This document shows, piece by piece, positions 1 through 7,476 of a DNA stretch of 17,259 nt. Where the stretch lies: positions 1 to 17,259 of the forward strand of contig CAJUKX010000043.1 in NCBI GenBank assembly GCA_910586975.1, read 5' to 3'. Every line of letters starts with the position of its first letter. Positions within the stretch are counted from its first letter, which is position 1. Origin of the DNA: an uncultured Muribaculaceae bacterium. GTDB lineage: Bacteria; Bacteroidota; Bacteroidia; Bacteroidales; Muribaculaceae. Both the position numbers and the translations under genes were made by a program. The notes beneath the pieces were generated by a model. The model did not search any database and was not told the origin of the DNA. It was given only the letters and a program-made list of their open reading frames with translations.

Positions 1-55
1 ATTTCCAATTAATATAGAAAACCGCATTCAAAAAATATTCAATCTTTTGTTTCAT
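1..55 (-). CDS. Partial 5' end of a third cassette membrane protein (runs off left edge)
   Basis: Reading the minus strand from the ATG at 55 gives MKQKIEYFLNAVFYINWK, identical over 18 residues to the start of the protein encoded at 8517-9092. The two DNA segments differ at three positions in 55, and all three changes are synonymous (TTT/TTC, TTG/CTG, GTT/GTA). The CCATGAAACAAAAG context at the start codon is also shared. The upstream 150 bases match those upstream of the other family gene at 7958. The gene is therefore a promoter-proximal member of the family, cut by the window edge. The rest of the protein and its function cannot be seen. Confidence 0.8.
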   Translation of the reverse strand, partial: MKQKIEYFLNAVFYINWK

Positions 56-93
56 GGCATTGATTATTATCGTGAATAGAAATAATGGGTTCG

Positions 94-117
94 GGTTTAA
101 GGTGATTGGTTTAAGGT
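94..117 (-). repeat. Tandem direct repeat in the cassette leader (possible operator)
   Basis: Two copies of GGTTTAAGGT (94-103 and 108-117) have a 14-base period and read ACCTTAAACC on the coding strand. They lie about 20-45 bases after the predicted transcription start. They are conserved exactly, with the same spacing, upstream of the gene at 7958. This suits a protein-binding or RNA-level control site, but no regulator is known. Confidence 0.5.
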
Positions 118-141
118 ATGGTATGGATAATTCTATAATCA

Positions 142-172
142 CAAAGATAATGGATTTATTCAGATTGGCAAA
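142..172 (-). promoter_or_regulatory. Bacteroidota promoter of the left-edge cassette gene
   Basis: On the minus strand a TTTG (169-172) lies exactly 19 bases upstream of TATCTTTG (142-149), matching the Bacteroidota primary-sigma promoter (TTTG, N19-20, TAnnTTTG). The predicted start is near 135-139, giving an untranslated leader of about 80 bases before the ATG at 55. The same block with the same spacing drives the gene at 7958. Confidence 0.75.
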
Positions 173-210
173 GTATTACCGCCATCCCAACGACAAATTT
201 TAGAGTAAGG

Positions 211-523
211 CTCCCAAGAATATGACATCCGGCTGAGGATGTCTGAAAGCTCGTAGCCGTGTATGCACGACCGCAGGGAGGGCATGCACGGAAAGCGAGT
301 CCGAAAGGAAAAGGCATTCGCAGAAAGCCGATTATAAAGGCTTTCCCCATGTAGCAGGCTTCTGATACACCTTATATATCCAGGACTCCTATGCCGCATC
401 CTTTCCGGATGCCACTGTGTGGAGCGCCCGCTACCGGGCATGCCCGCGCTACGGTTACACCTGCGCGCGTGCATACCGCGGTTACGATGTTTGCAGACAT
501 CCTCAGCGGATGTCATATTCCGG
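211..523. repeat. Repeat mosaic A: large interrupted inverted repeat
   Basis: The left arm (about 211-291) starts CTCCCAAGAATATGACATCC. The right arm (about 430-523) ends with its inverse, GGATGTCATATTCC. Each arm contains a small hairpin, GACATCC-loop-GGATGTC, at 224-243 and 496-514. Between the arms lie AAGGCATTCGCAGAAAGCCG (311-330), CTGATACACCTTATATAT (362-379) and a GCATCC/GGATGC hairpin (395-412). Variants of all these modules recur at 7477-7749 and 9125-9529. Open frames across this stretch are low-complexity shadows of the repeat, so I see no protein gene between 56 and 600. Confidence 0.75.
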
Positions 524-600
524 ATTCGCAGGGTGTTTTGGCATGGCAGAGGTCATATTCCTGTTTTACATTATTGATGTTCAGCGCAAGCCTGAGGCTT

Positions 601-1515
601 TTAGCGGGCGTTGCGGGGGTGGTGGAGCAGGATTTCCTCGCGCAGGCGTGTGGAGTCGAGGTGCAGGTATATTTCGGTGGTTGAGATTGATTCGTGGCCC
701 AGCATCTGCTGTATGGCACGCAGGTTGGCGCCGCCCTCGAGCAGATGGGTGGCAAATGAATGGCGCAGGGTGTGGGGTGAGATGGTCTTGCGTATGCCGG
801 CATCCTCGGCCAGGCGGCGCAGGAATATGAATACCATCTGGCGGGTGAGGCGGTGGCCGCGCACGTTGAGAAATAGTATATCGTCCTCGCCGGGCTTTAT
901 CTTCAATCGCGAGCGTTCTTCGTTGACGTACAGTTCTATTTCTTCTATTGAGGGTTCAGACATGGGCACAAGGCGTTCTTTGTCGCCCTTGCCGGTGACG
1001 ATGAGGAAGCGGTGCTCAATGTCGATTTTTGACATCTGTAGATTGCAGACTTCGCTCACGCGCAGTCCGCAGCCGTACATTGTCTCGATTATGGCGCGGT
1101 TGCGTCGGCCGGTGGGCGATTCGAGGTCGATGGCGTCGATCATGGCGTCGATTTCGTCAACCGAGAGTACGTCGGGCAGATGCCGCCCCAGGCGAGGTCC
1201 ATCGAGCAATGCGGCCGGATTGCTCTCTATGATTCCTTCGAGCCGCAGGTATCGCATGGCCGATTTGAAGCCGCTGATAACCCGTGCCACCGAGCGTGGC
1301 GCTATGCCCAGGTCGTAGAGCTGTTCCACGAAGCGTTCGAGATCTTCGGTGGTAAGCTCGGGGAAGTCTATTCCCTGCCGAGCCATGAATGAGTGCAGCG
1401 AGTCGAGGTCGCGCAGGTATGCCTCGCGGGTATTGTCGGCAAGGCCGCGTTCGAGCATCAGGAAGGCATCGTAGCGGCTGCGCAGGGTGGGGTATGGTGG
1501 CAGGGGCGCCGGCAT
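601..1515 (-). CDS. xerD: Tyrosine site-specific recombinase XerD
   Basis: XerD works with XerC to resolve chromosome dimers at dif during division. The 304-residue product has the N-terminal SAM-like core-binding domain (about 10-95) and the C-terminal catalytic domain (about 112-295). All catalytic residues are visible: R152 (GLRVSE), K176 (TGKGDKER), H248 and R251 (HTLRHSF), H274 (LGHESIS) and nucleophile Y283 (TEIYLHL). Each sits four residues beyond its position in E. coli XerD as I recall it. The ATG at 1515 shares one base with the upstream gene's stop (TGATG), giving a normal family length. A longer frame open to 1740 only overlaps that gene. It is the last gene of the rex operon. It looks like the housekeeping enzyme, not an element integrase. 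Confidence 0.93.
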   Translation of the reverse strand: MPAPLPPYPTLRSRYDAFLMLERGLADNTREAYLRDLDSLHSFMARQGIDFPELTTEDLERFVEQLYDLGIAPRSVARVISGFKSAMRYLRLEGIIESNPAALLDGPRLGRHLPDVLSVDEIDAMIDAIDLESPTGRRNRAIIETMYGCGLRVSEVCNLQMSKIDIEHRFLIVTGKGDKERLVPMSEPSIEEIELYVNEERSRLKIKPGEDDILFLNVRGHRLTRQMVFIFLRRLAEDAGIRKTISPHTLRHSFATHLLEGGANLRAIQQMLGHESISTTEIYLHLDSTRLREEILLHHPRNAR

Positions 1516-1907
1516 CAGGCTTTGCGAGTCTGACGCATGTTGCGGAAGAACACGATGATGCGTATCACCGCGCCGGCAAGTGTGAATGCCAGCCAGTCGC
1601 GCGAGGATGAGCCGGGATACCACATAAAGAATGCACCGGCGCAGAAAAACAGCGAGCTCCAGCCCTCGATGCGGTGCCAGCGGCGGTCGCGCATCGACAG
1701 TCCCTCGGGAGCCTTGTTGAACAGCGATGCCAGCAGGCATACGAGGGCGCCGGCGCTGTAGGCTATCTTATACCAGGGGCTCTGCGGAAATCCTCCCTCG
1801 ACGATGGGGATTGTGGTACCGGTGGCGATGAGCAGCAGGCCTATGCTGGCGGCAAGCGAGCACAGTGCGCTGCGCGAACTTGTAGAGTTGGATTTATTGG
1901 TGTTCAT
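1515..1907 (-). CDS. Small four-helix membrane protein of unknown function
   Basis: The 130-residue protein has about four hydrophobic segments: roughly 16-36, 47-64, 84-97 and 104-121. A short basic loop (RDRRWHRIEGW) lies between the second and third. I see no catalytic motif. The start is the ATG at 1907, 26 bases after the DivIC-type gene's stop. The stop overlaps the xerD start by one base, so the two are probably translationally coupled. A position between a division protein and XerD suggests, without proving, a role at the division site or envelope. I do not recognise the family by name. Confidence 0.85.
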   Translation of the reverse strand: MNTNKSNSTSSRSALCSLAASIGLLLIATGTTIPIVEGGFPQSPWYKIAYSAGALVCLLASLFNKAPEGLSMRDRRWHRIEGWSSLFFCAGAFFMWYPGSSSRDWLAFTLAGAVIRIIVFFRNMRQTRKA

Positions 1908-1933
1908 AATGGTCGGTAGTGATAATGAGCGGG

Positions 1934-2293
1934 TTATTCCACCACGTATATATCCTCGTGTGCGCGTTTCATGTTGTACTGCTCGCGCACCACCTGTTCC
2001 ATCAGTTGCGGGTCGGTGGAGAGGCGGCGGTTGAGGTCGCGGTAGTATTCGAGTGTGTCCTGCTCTTGGTTCAGAGCGGTTTTCAGGCTGTCGATGGCCT
2101 GCTGGTACTCTATGCGCTGTGTGACGGATTTTTCACCAAAAAAGGCGATATATACCACCAGAGCAATGCCTATTACAGTAGGCACGGCAAGGTAGCGGCG
2201 AGCCCACGACTTCTTTTGCGTGGTTTTAGTCACCACCGGCTCAGAGGCCGAGGGCGAGCTGTCAGGTTCTTTTTTGGTGTTATCTTCGTTCAT
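1934..2293 (-). CDS. DivIC/FtsB-family septum formation protein
   Basis: The 119-residue single-pass inner-membrane protein belongs to the family (FtsB, DivIC, FtsL-like) that bridges early and late divisome parts and helps activate septal peptidoglycan synthesis. It has a polar Ser/Pro/Lys-rich cytoplasmic tail (1-30), one membrane helix (about 34-52) and a periplasmic coiled coil (about 56-92). It ends with the family-typical distal segment, which has a Pro followed by VREQYNM and an acidic IYVVE end. The start is one base past the preceding gene's stop (2295), so the two are cotranscribed. The family call is firm. Which paralogue name applies (DivIC or FtsB) is less certain, so no symbol is given. 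Confidence 0.88.
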   Translation of the reverse strand: MNEDNTKKEPDSSPSASEPVVTKTTQKKSWARRYLAVPTVIGIALVVYIAFFGEKSVTQRIEYQQAIDSLKTALNQEQDTLEYYRDLNRRLSTDPQLMEQVVREQYNMKRAHEDIYVVE

Positions 2294-2294
2294 A

Positions 2295-2885
2295 TTATTT
2301 AATCTTGAAATCGAGAGCTTCGTGGCCGTTGACGGTTGCGATTATATGCGACTCGCGGCGGGGTGTGAAGCGGGCAATGCTGCGGGGCAGCACTATGATG
2401 TCGCCGGTCTTGAATGTGGCCTCGTGCGAGAGCGACTTCAGGGCGCGGTTTATGTAGTCTACGGGCAGCTCGGTCTGCTGGCTCAGTGTGGCTTCGGGAT
2501 TATCGGAGCCTTTGTAGCCGCACAGTTCTATGTTTAAAGTGCCGGTGTCGAGCGGCAGCCACTCGCCGTGTACCAGGGCGTCGTCAATCATGCAGTGGGG
2601 AGTGGTGAACAGCTCGGGGTCGGGCTCGCGCACCAGCAGGTTTGCCAGGCAGAACTGGTCGTAGTAGCGCGGGGCAAACTTCTCCTCGATAGCCTTGCCC
2701 AGACGTCCTACCTTTATGGCCAGGCGCAGGTCGCACAGCCAGAAGCCCTGCGAGGGTATGAACAGGGGGCGGCGGTGGGGGCGCCAGCATGAGTCGGCCA
2801 TGATGATGGCGTTGTCGGTGAAGAACTGATCGGTCACAAGGCGTGCTTGTGAATCGGGAAATGCGTCGAAGCGAATTAGTTTCAT
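2295..2885 (-). CDS. FAH-like fold protein, probably without the metal site
   Basis: The 196-residue protein resembles a shortened fumarylacetoacetate hydrolase (FAH) family member. The stretch at about 48-85 (DLRLAIKVGRLGKAIEE, then YYDQFCLANLLVR) lines up with the FAH block that starts EAEL and continues through the IGK and tyrosine-rich helix. The C-terminal TGDIIVLPRSI resembles the FAH TPGD strand. In active enzymes the first block supplies an E-x-E metal pair. Here it reads D-L-R, so catalysis looks unlikely. Its ATG overlaps the rex stop by four bases (ATGA), indicating coupled translation. The alignment is by eye. A non-enzymatic or unrelated protein remains possible. Confidence 0.6.
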   Translation of the reverse strand: MKLIRFDAFPDSQARLVTDQFFTDNAIIMADSCWRPHRRPLFIPSQGFWLCDLRLAIKVGRLGKAIEEKFAPRYYDQFCLANLLVREPDPELFTTPHCMIDDALVHGEWLPLDTGTLNIELCGYKGSDNPEATLSQQTELPVDYINRALKSLSHEATFKTGDIIVLPRSIARFTPRRESHIIATVNGHEALDFKIK

Positions 2886-3547
2886 TGGACTCTGGGTGTT
2901 TCAATATTAGCTAAGCGGTTGTACATCACGGCGAGGTGTGAATAAATAGAAGTGTTGCTCACCACAATGCCGGGCTTAACGCGTATACGCCGCGGAGTGA
3001 AGTTCCACAGGGCCTTGATACCGGCGCCTACAAGGCTGTCGGCCACGTCCTGTGCCTGCTCTACGGGTACGGCGATAATGCCTATCTGTATATCAAGACG
3101 CTTCACGAGCTGTGAAAGTTCAGACGGCGGAAATACCGGAATTCCTTTTATACATGTATCGGCCAGCTGAGGATTGGTGTCGATGCCTGCCACAATGTTC
3201 AGGCCGTAGTGGTTCAGACCCGAGTCGCACATAAGGGCAGCGCCGAGCGAGCCGGCACCCACCATCACGGCATTGTGCGTGCTGGCAAAGCCGAGAAACT
3301 GCTTGAGTGTTTCCTCCAGTTCGGCCAGGTCGTAGCCTATGCGTGTCTTGCCCTTTATTTTGAGGAACGACAGGTCTTTGGCTATCTGCGAGGCGTCAAC
3401 GGCCAGGTCTTCGGCCAGACGTCTCGACGATACCTTCTCCACGCCCTCGTGCTTGAGCATGGCTACGTAGGCCAGATACCACGGCAGGCGCCTGAGCGTG
3501 GGCTCAGGCAACAGATTCGGTGTTGTTGATGATTCTTGTTCGTTCAC
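2882..3547 (-). CDS. rex: Redox-sensing transcriptional repressor Rex
   Basis: Rex binds DNA when NADH is low relative to NAD+ and is released when NADH rises, controlling fermentation and respiration genes. The 221-residue protein has the N-terminal winged helix (about 15-80: EPTLRRLPWYL, then SRRLAEDLAVDASQIAKDLS) and a Rossmann NAD(H)-binding domain with GAGSLG at 97-102. It ends in the family helix that swaps between subunits (SIYSHLAVMYNRL). The canonical QIRKDLS of the recognition helix reads QIAKDLS here, so one basic DNA contact may be missing. The start is a GTG at 3547, since the next ATG would delete the winged helix. A TAAATTTG box lies just upstream. It is the first gene of the five-gene minus-strand operon. 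Confidence 0.93.
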   Translation of the reverse strand: MNEQESSTTPNLLPEPTLRRLPWYLAYVAMLKHEGVEKVSSRRLAEDLAVDASQIAKDLSFLKIKGKTRIGYDLAELEETLKQFLGFASTHNAVMVGAGSLGAALMCDSGLNHYGLNIVAGIDTNPQLADTCIKGIPVFPPSELSQLVKRLDIQIGIIAVPVEQAQDVADSLVGAGIKALWNFTPRRIRVKPGIVVSNTSIYSHLAVMYNRLANIETPRVQ

Positions 3548-3552
3548 GGCTG

Positions 3553-3560
3553 CAAATTTA
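3553..3560 (-). promoter_or_regulatory. -7 box of the rex operon promoter
   Basis: TAAATTTG on the minus strand fits TAnnTTTG. Its end is five bases before the GTG start of rex, so a transcript from it would be leaderless or nearly so. A GTTTA about 20 bases upstream is a weak -33 match. The 52-base gap to the porU stop shows no terminator, so read-through from porU is also possible. Confidence 0.5.
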
Positions 3561-3599
3561 CGACTTTTTTACGGGATTATAAACTAATCGCTGAAAAAC

Positions 3600-6500
3600 T
3601 CAGTTGGTGACTGCAATGCGTCGCGAAGCTGTTGTGAACTTTGAGCTGTCGGTGCTGATGGTGGCGCGGTACAGATATATGCCGCGGCCTACACGGCGAC
3701 CGGTGCTGTCGCACAGATCCCAAGTGACGGGTGTGGAGAGGTCGCTGTCGCTCATGCCCTTCTGTCCTGCGCTCCATATCAGGTGGCCCATCAGGTCGAA
3801 TACTTCTATGCCTACCTCAACGAGGTTGTCGGTACGGTCGTGGCGCACGTAGAAGTTGGCTGCAGTAGAGGCCGGATTGGCGTCGGTGAACACCTCGAAT
3901 ATACGGGGGGCGATGTCGTCGCTCACATTGAACTCAATCTCACGCTCGGCCATGTTGCCCGATGTGTCAAATACCCTCAGCCGTACGCTGTGCTTGCCCG
4001 GAGCGAGGTTTTCAAGGCGGTAGTTTATCACACCGCCGGGGTTGCCGTCGGCCATGGGGGTGTAGTACGAGGCTATGTCGCTGTAGGTGGTCTTGCCGTC
4101 GAGGGTAAGGGTTATCTGGAATCCTACGCCGGCCGACGACAGGTTGATGCCCACGTCGTCGCTCACGGCGGCTATGAGCAGCGGATTGGCGTCGGTGGTA
4201 TCGCCGGGCTTGAACTCGCTGTGGTTCAGCACCATGCTTTCAATAAGCGGAGCTATGGTGTCTTCCTTCTCAGGTTCGGTATATCCGGCCACGTAGAAGT
4301 TGCGGTTCACACCTATAGCCTCGCGGGCCGAGTTGTCGGCGGCTGCGTACATTGACATTGTGGCCGGGCGGAAGTTGTCGGCAATGTTGGCCGGCAGGGT
4401 GATTGTGGCGGTGAACTCGCCGTTCTCCACACGGGCGGCGCCGGCATAGAGCTTGCTGCCCATGGTGTCGAATATGTCCACACGGCCTTCATCGCCGTGG
4501 TGGGCCAGAGTTTCCACCGATTCGAGGGCGTCGTACAGTTCTATGGTGATGGTGCCGTTGAAGTCGCTCAGCACATTGCCCATGCCGTCGCTTATGCGCC
4601 CCTTGACGGTGGCGCGTGCCAGTGCGCCCACGGTCACCTGGTCGTCGGGGTCGACATCTTTGCCGTCAATGCTTACAAGCTCGGCCACATTGCTTGGGCT
4701 GGCCACGCGCAGGGCCGGGTCGCCCATGAATATGTAGCGCAGGCGGTTGTCGTCTGACGGCGACACCGTTGCCGAGGGCGTGTGTACATCGTTCTTGACG
4801 CGGCGGAACATCTCGCCGGCGCTGTACAGGCGGCCGTCGGCGTCGCGGTCAAAGGCATGTTTGCCCAGCGAGGTCATGAAGTAGCCGTTGTTTGGTATGT
4901 AAACGGGGCGTGCGGCGCTTATCATGGCTATAACGCCCCCGTAGCGGGTGTTGAACAGCAGCTCGCCGGCCGAAATCTTGGCCGCATCCCAGCGCATGAA
5001 GTCGCAGGTGGCGGCTACCATGAAGGGTACGTTGCGGAAGTAAACATTCTCGTTGATGTCGTTGTAGGTAAGGATGTTCTCGTCGGTCCACGAGTGGTCG
5101 TTGGCGTGGCCGGTGAATATCCACCATGCCACACCCTCGTCGAGGGCGTCGAACATCTCCTTGTGGGCGTCGGGGCAGCTGCCGCCAATGAGGTCGTAGG
5201 CGTCGATGTAGACTTTTTTGAAGGTGTGTTGCTGCCCGGGGCTGGCCATCATCCCGTCTATCATGTCCTCGGCCTGCGACAGGTGCTTGCCCAGGTCGCC
5301 GTCGTCGGCTATCACGAGCATCTTGTTTTTCCATATACCGTTTTTTGACTTGCGCACGTACTGATATATCTTGTCGACAGTGGCAGTGGCATCGTCTACG
5401 GTGGCCGAGGGTATGCGACCTACGGCTATGGAAAGTATGTCGCGCGAGGTATCGGTGCCCGATTCGTCTTCGAGGAAGGCCAGGAAGTCGTCGGTGCAGA
5501 AGCCGTTGTTGTCGTTGAGCGACATGCGTATGTTTGTCACGCTCCATATTGGCAGGTTTATGTATCCGGTCCGGCGGGTTGATTCGAGTATGGCGCGGTT
5601 GTCCAGAGTGGGACGTCCCATCATCAGCGCATAGCGCAGCGGATTCCCCGATGCGTTGCCGCGGTCGTAGAGCATCTTCAGGTACTTGCGGAAGGCTGAA
5701 ATATCGGGTGTGCCCGACGAAAATTCGTTATACACCGTCTCGGGGTCTACGACCAGTGTGCGCAGGCTGTCCTCGGCCTCGTGCAGTTCGGCCAGGCGGC
5801 GTGCCTGAGTGGTAAGGCTGTGCGGGGCGAATATCACCATATCCACACGGCCGTTGTCGGCGTGGAGGTTCTGATTGTCGATTCGTCCTACGGCGGCGGG
5901 TGCGGGCAGCGATGCTCCGGGGCGCCATGCCACATAAGCGCGCATCTGGCCGCGCGATGTGCTCCACAGGTGTCGGCCGTCGGCGCCCCCGGTGGTGTTA
6001 ACTTTCTCTATGGCCGCCGGATTGGTCACATCCCACACCCTGAGGTCGCTGTCGCCGCTGAAACTGAGCTGCGGCGAGTCAGACCAGAATTCTGTATAAC
6101 CCGTTGCGTCAAGCTCGAGTGCGCGGTCGTAGTTTACCGAGATATAGTCGAGGTGAGCAAGATACACCGTGCGGGTGGGCTTGTAGGTAAGTGTGAGCCT
6201 GAAGCGGTCGGTGGCCGAGGTGGTGAAATTGCTGCGCATGGTGGTGGCCGACGAGTACACGTAGTGGCTGTCGGAGGTAGACATGATGTTGAACGACTGG
6301 CTGTCGGCTCCGTCGGCTTCAATCTGCAGTGCAGCCGATGCTCCTATATGCTTGTGGATGAACTGGCACTCGATCCACACCTTGTCGCCGGTGCGGCCCG
6401 GTGTCTTGAAGTCAAGACTGCGGGTGCGGGTGGTGCGGAAGTCTTCGCCTCCCATCACCGGGCCCGATTCAGATACCAGAGCCTGTTCAAGTTCATGGTG

Positions 6501-7022
6501 AATGCGGCCTTGAGCCACACTCACGGGGTTTTGGGCTCCGGCAACACCGGTAGTGGGCATCTCTGCCATGGGTTCATCGCTCTCGGTGACGAAATAATAC
6601 CCGTATTGGCTGAAAACGTTGAGTTCGGCCTTGTAGCGCGAGCTTGTCGACAGACTCCACTTCTCGGGACCGGCGGCGTAGAATACCAGTCCCGATGATG
6701 TAAGTTCGGCCGCCACGGCCGGCAGGTCGTCGATGTACTCCGACTGACGCAGACGGTCGGCTATGCGGCGGCCGCCGTATCCGTAAACGCGCACCTTGGC
6801 CGGGTCGCTGAATCCCCACGCGCGCAGGGTGGATACAGGGATGCAATAGAGCCCCGAGGCCGGAACCCTGATTTTCATCCATTTACCCGATGCAAGTTTT
6901 GATGATTCGGCGTATGTGTCTAAAGTAAAGGCATGGCTATGATGTGGCAAAGCAAGTACCGCCACAGCAATCAATGCGAAGATCAGTTTTATATGAAGAG
7001 GAGTATGCAGAGGTCTGTTCAT
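3600..7022 (-). CDS. porU: Type IX secretion C-terminal signal peptidase PorU
   Basis: PorU is the outer-membrane sortase-like protease that removes the C-terminal domain from type IX secretion cargo and passes the cargo to A-LPS attachment. From the ATG at 7022 the product is 1140 residues. It starts with a basic-hydrophobic signal peptide (IKLIFALIAVAVLALPHHSHA). A long N-terminal beta region follows, then a gingipain-like C25 domain with histidine in TGHAND (about 639) and catalytic cysteine in ATCDFM (about 673). The 34-residue spacing is typical of C25 enzymes. The C-terminus is beta-sandwich plus an FlgD-like domain ending GRGIYLYRATI. An ATG eight codons upstream (7046) is open, but it lies only about ten bases from the -7 box. 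The later start leaves a normal leader and signal peptide. Confidence 0.92.
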   Translation of the reverse strand: MNRPLHTPLHIKLIFALIAVAVLALPHHSHAFTLDTYAESSKLASGKWMKIRVPASGLYCIPVSTLRAWGFSDPAKVRVYGYGGRRIADRLRQSEYIDDLPAVAAELTSSGLVFYAAGPEKWSLSTSSRYKAELNVFSQYGYYFVTESDEPMAEMPTTGVAGAQNPVSVAQGRIHHELEQALVSESGPVMGGEDFRTTRTRSLDFKTPGRTGDKVWIECQFIHKHIGASAALQIEADGADSQSFNIMSTSDSHYVYSSATTMRSNFTTSATDRFRLTLTYKPTRTVYLAHLDYISVNYDRALELDATGYTEFWSDSPQLSFSGDSDLRVWDVTNPAAIEKVNTTGGADGRHLWSTSRGQMRAYVAWRPGASLPAPAAVGRIDNQNLHADNGRVDMVIFAPHSLTTQARRLAELHEAEDSLRTLVVDPETVYNEFSSGTPDISAFRKYLKMLYDRGNASGNPLRYALMMGRPTLDNRAILESTRRTGYINLPIWSVTNIRMSLNDNNGFCTDDFLAFLEDESGTDTSRDILSIAVGRIPSATVDDATATVDKIYQYVRKSKNGIWKNKMLVIADDGDLGKHLSQAEDMIDGMMASPGQQHTFKKVYIDAYDLIGGSCPDAHKEMFDALDEGVAWWIFTGHANDHSWTDENILTYNDINENVYFRNVPFMVAATCDFMRWDAAKISAGELLFNTRYGGVIAMISAARPVYIPNNGYFMTSLGKHAFDRDADGRLYSAGEMFRRVKNDVHTPSATVSPSDDNRLRYIFMGDPALRVASPSNVAELVSIDGKDVDPDDQVTVGALARATVKGRISDGMGNVLSDFNGTITIELYDALESVETLAHHGDEGRVDIFDTMGSKLYAGAARVENGEFTATITLPANIADNFRPATMSMYAAADNSAREAIGVNRNFYVAGYTEPEKEDTIAPLIESMVLNHSEFKPGDTTDANPLLIAAVSDDVGINLSSAGVGFQITLTLDGKTTYSDIASYYTPMADGNPGGVINYRLENLAPGKHSVRLRVFDTSGNMAEREIEFNVSDDIAPRIFEVFTDANPASTAANFYVRHDRTDNLVEVGIEVFDLMGHLIWSAGQKGMSDSDLSTPVTWDLCDSTGRRVGRGIYLYRATISTDSSKFTTASRRIAVTN

Positions 7023-7056
7023 TTTTAACGCTTGTCGTAAAGTCATGGAAAAAATC

Positions 7057-7064
7057 CAAATGTA
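7057..7064 (-). promoter_or_regulatory. -7 box of the porU promoter
   Basis: TACATTTG on the minus strand fits TAnnTTTG. It predicts a transcript start near 7050, about 28 bases before the ATG at 7022. No TTTG is seen at the -33 position, so the match rests on the -7 box alone. Confidence 0.5.
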
Positions 7065-7201
7065 CTCAAATAAATAACGAGCGCAGTGCTAAAATATTGT
7101 GCTACAGCCCCCAAAAGGCAATAATAACAAACGTGATGTTAAAATAATACAAATAAAGATAAAAATAGTTAATATTATAATAATTTATCTAAAAAAGCAC
7201 T

Positions 7202-7209
7202 TAACTTTG
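7202..7209 (+). promoter_or_regulatory. -7 box of a plus-strand promoter ahead of a candidate small RNA
   Basis: TAACTTTG fits TAnnTTTG and sits at the end of a very AT-rich run (7141-7200). The -33 position has only TTTA-like sequence. A start near 7213-7216 would begin a transcript with the hairpin at 7215-7235. Confidence 0.5.
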
Positions 7210-7212
7210 TGA

Positions 7213-7297
7213 TGGTCAACCGTCCCCTGGTTGACTAATAAGTGAATCATAGGTTAGAGATGCAATTGCTCGTGAGAGTAGTTGCATTTTGTTTTTT
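7213..7297 (+). ncRNA. Candidate small RNA of about 85 nt with its own terminator
   Basis: After the TAACTTTG box comes a perfect hairpin, GTCAACC (7215-7221) with GGTTGAC (7229-7235). A short unpaired region follows, then a terminator hairpin with a U-run. No open frame or homologous gene fits. Being bounded by both a promoter box and a terminator makes an independent short transcript plausible. A cis-acting leader that ends transcription early is the alternative. I do not recognise a named RNA family. Confidence 0.45.
7263..7297 (+). terminator. Rho-independent terminator
   Basis: A ten-pair stem (GCAATTGCTC with GAGTAGTTGC, two pairs G-U) closes a GTGA loop. It is followed by ATTTTGTTTTTTT. 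The U-run is on the plus strand only, so it ends the short transcript starting near 7213. Confidence 0.65.
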
Positions 7298-7300
7298 TGG

Positions 7301-7412
7301 AGCGTAAGCCCCGGCTTGCGCTGTAAGATGTTATCGGGAATATGTATTCCGAAGGAAGCTGTTGTGTATACACCGAATATGACATCCTTGCGGAAGCCAT
7401 CTTCCCGATAAC
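7301..7412. repeat. Hairpin modules at the left edge of repeat mosaic B
   Basis: AGCGTAAGCC (7301-7310) pairs with GGCTTGCGCT (7313-7322) with one mismatch. GTTATCGGGAA (7330-7340) pairs with TTCCCGATAAC (7402-7412). Related sequences occur at 9247-9315 (GAGCGTAAGCCAGGGGCTTGCG, then TATCGGGAAGATGGATTCCG in shifted form). Part also recurs, inverted, at about 575-597 beside xerD. No gene is supported here. Confidence 0.6.
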
Positions 7413-7476
7413 GTGGAAGTTAAGTGTAATATGGCTGCGCCGAAGCGTTTGCTGTATATCGCATTCATCGCATAAA

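Noticed and set aside
211..523. CRISPR array
   Set aside because: The repeats are inverted and mosaic, not regularly spaced direct repeats with unique spacers, and no cas gene is present.
156..560. Short open frames in repeat mosaic A (and similar frames at 7254-7779 and 9207-9392)
   Set aside because: Both strands are open with Cys/Arg/Gly-rich translations that follow the repeat modules. Similar nonsense proteins arise in each mosaic and none has a promoter-start arrangement.
601..1515. XerD as the recombinase of an acquired-immunity (rAID-like) island
   Set aside because: It sits at the end of a housekeeping operon, has the length and catalytic spacing of chromosomal XerD, and has host-like GC-rich codons, although it is next to the repeats.
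601..1740. A 379-residue version of XerD starting at 1740
   Set aside because: The extra 75 residues are a shadow of the membrane-protein gene and lack conservation. The ATG at 1515 gives the standard length.
3600..7046. porU start at 7046
   Set aside because: It lies about 11 bases from the TACATTTG box and adds eight residues before an otherwise complete signal peptide. The ATG at 7022 fits better, though the longer form cannot be excluded.
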